Assembly (NCBI GenBank): GCA_934271265.1
Contig: CAKQRE010000033.1
Span: 1-13,346, forward strand
Direction: 5' to 3'
From: an uncultured Clostridia bacterium
GTDB lineage: Bacteria; Bacillota; Clostridia; Christensenellales; Borkfalkiaceae
DNA length: 13,346 bases
Of this stretch, positions 13,213-13,346 are shown piece after piece (position 1 is the first letter of the stretch; every line of letters begins with the position of its first letter). A program made the position numbers and the translations under genes. The notes beneath the pieces were generated by a model, which saw nothing but the letters and a program-made list of their open reading frames with translations, had not been told where the DNA came from and did not search any database.

Positions 13213-13346
13213 ATGAAATACAAAGAATGGTTGGACGTATGGTTTGCGAACTACATAGAGCCTTCGTCTAAAACGAAAACGTGCGAAAGATATTCGGAGA
13301 TTATCGAAAAGCACTTGAAGGTAAAGTTGGGCGAGTACGAGCTTGA
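13213..13346 (+). CDS. Tyrosine recombinase / integrase (N-terminal part only)
   Basis: The first 44 codons are present and the gene runs off the window. The visible sequence (MKYKEWLDVWFANYIEPS, then SKTKTCERYSEIIEKHLKVK and LGEYEL) matches the N-terminal SAM-like core-binding domain of Firmicutes site-specific integrases of the XerC/D-like, Tn916/phage type: an EWL.. W..NY..PS opening, then a T..RY...I..HL...LG.Y.L helix pair. The catalytic domain with its Arg/His/Arg/Tyr residues should lie beyond the window. AAGGAG (13201-13206) stands 6 bases before the ATG. The gene is about 320 bases downstream of the tRNA-Ala 3' end in the same direction, the usual position for an element integrated in a tRNA gene. 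A resident chromosomal recombinase of the same family is the alternative. Confidence 0.85.
   Translation, partial: MKYKEWLDVWFANYIEPSSKTKTCERYSEIIEKHLKVKLGEYEL

Noticed and set aside
1..13346. CRISPR arrays, insertion sequences and direct tandem repeats
   Set aside because: No regularly spaced repeats, transposase genes or terminal inverted repeats with target duplications were seen on either strand.

Overview
The window looks like chromosomal DNA of an uncultured, gut-type member of the Bacillota (class Clostridia). The signs are roughly even base composition, LplB/LplC-type sugar permeases, Cys-anchored lipoproteins, strong AGGAGG ribosome binding sites, simple hairpin/T-tract terminators, a PckA-type PEP carboxykinase and a Firmicutes-style tyrosine recombinase. 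A Christensenellales-like lineage would fit, but that is an impression and not something proven here.

Region 1 (1-9035, + strand) is a carbohydrate-uptake and degradation operon whose start lies upstream of the window. In order it holds: the last 40 codons of an LplB-type permease, an LplC/YtcP-type permease, a lipoprotein with a BMP/PnrA-like binding domain fused to an unassigned C-terminal domain, a BIG2-containing lipoprotein with a duplicated beta-sandwich domain, a hairpin terminator lying directly against the next ribosome binding site, and three glycoside hydrolases without signal peptides (GH37 trehalase-like, GH3 beta-glucosidase-like, GH31). The likely plan is capture at the cell surface, import as oligosaccharide, and cytoplasmic breakdown by both alpha- and beta-acting enzymes. 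No ATPase gene is present, as is common for this permease type, which shares a housekeeping ATPase. No regulator is visible. A long hairpin terminator (9144-9192) ends the operon.

Region 2 (9193-11449) holds a separate transcription unit for ATP-dependent PEP carboxykinase, with a good sigma-A promoter, a long 5' leader of about 220 bases with several small hairpins, and a structured 3' intergenic region shared with a convergent gene.

Region 3 (11450-12553, - strand) is one uncharacterised gene with conserved-looking ends joined by a long, acidic, probably disordered linker.

Region 4 (12554-13346) holds a tRNA-Ala(GGC) gene with a near-perfect promoter, its terminator, a second terminator with no gene in front of it, and the start of a tyrosine recombinase that runs off the window. 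A tRNA 3' end followed by an integrase is the usual layout of one edge of an integrated element, but no second attachment copy is visible here.

The most interesting material is in the operon: two surface lipoproteins of unusual architecture, an apparent attenuator between binding proteins and hydrolases, and an unusual GH37/GH3/GH31 combination whose substrate cannot be read from the sequence.
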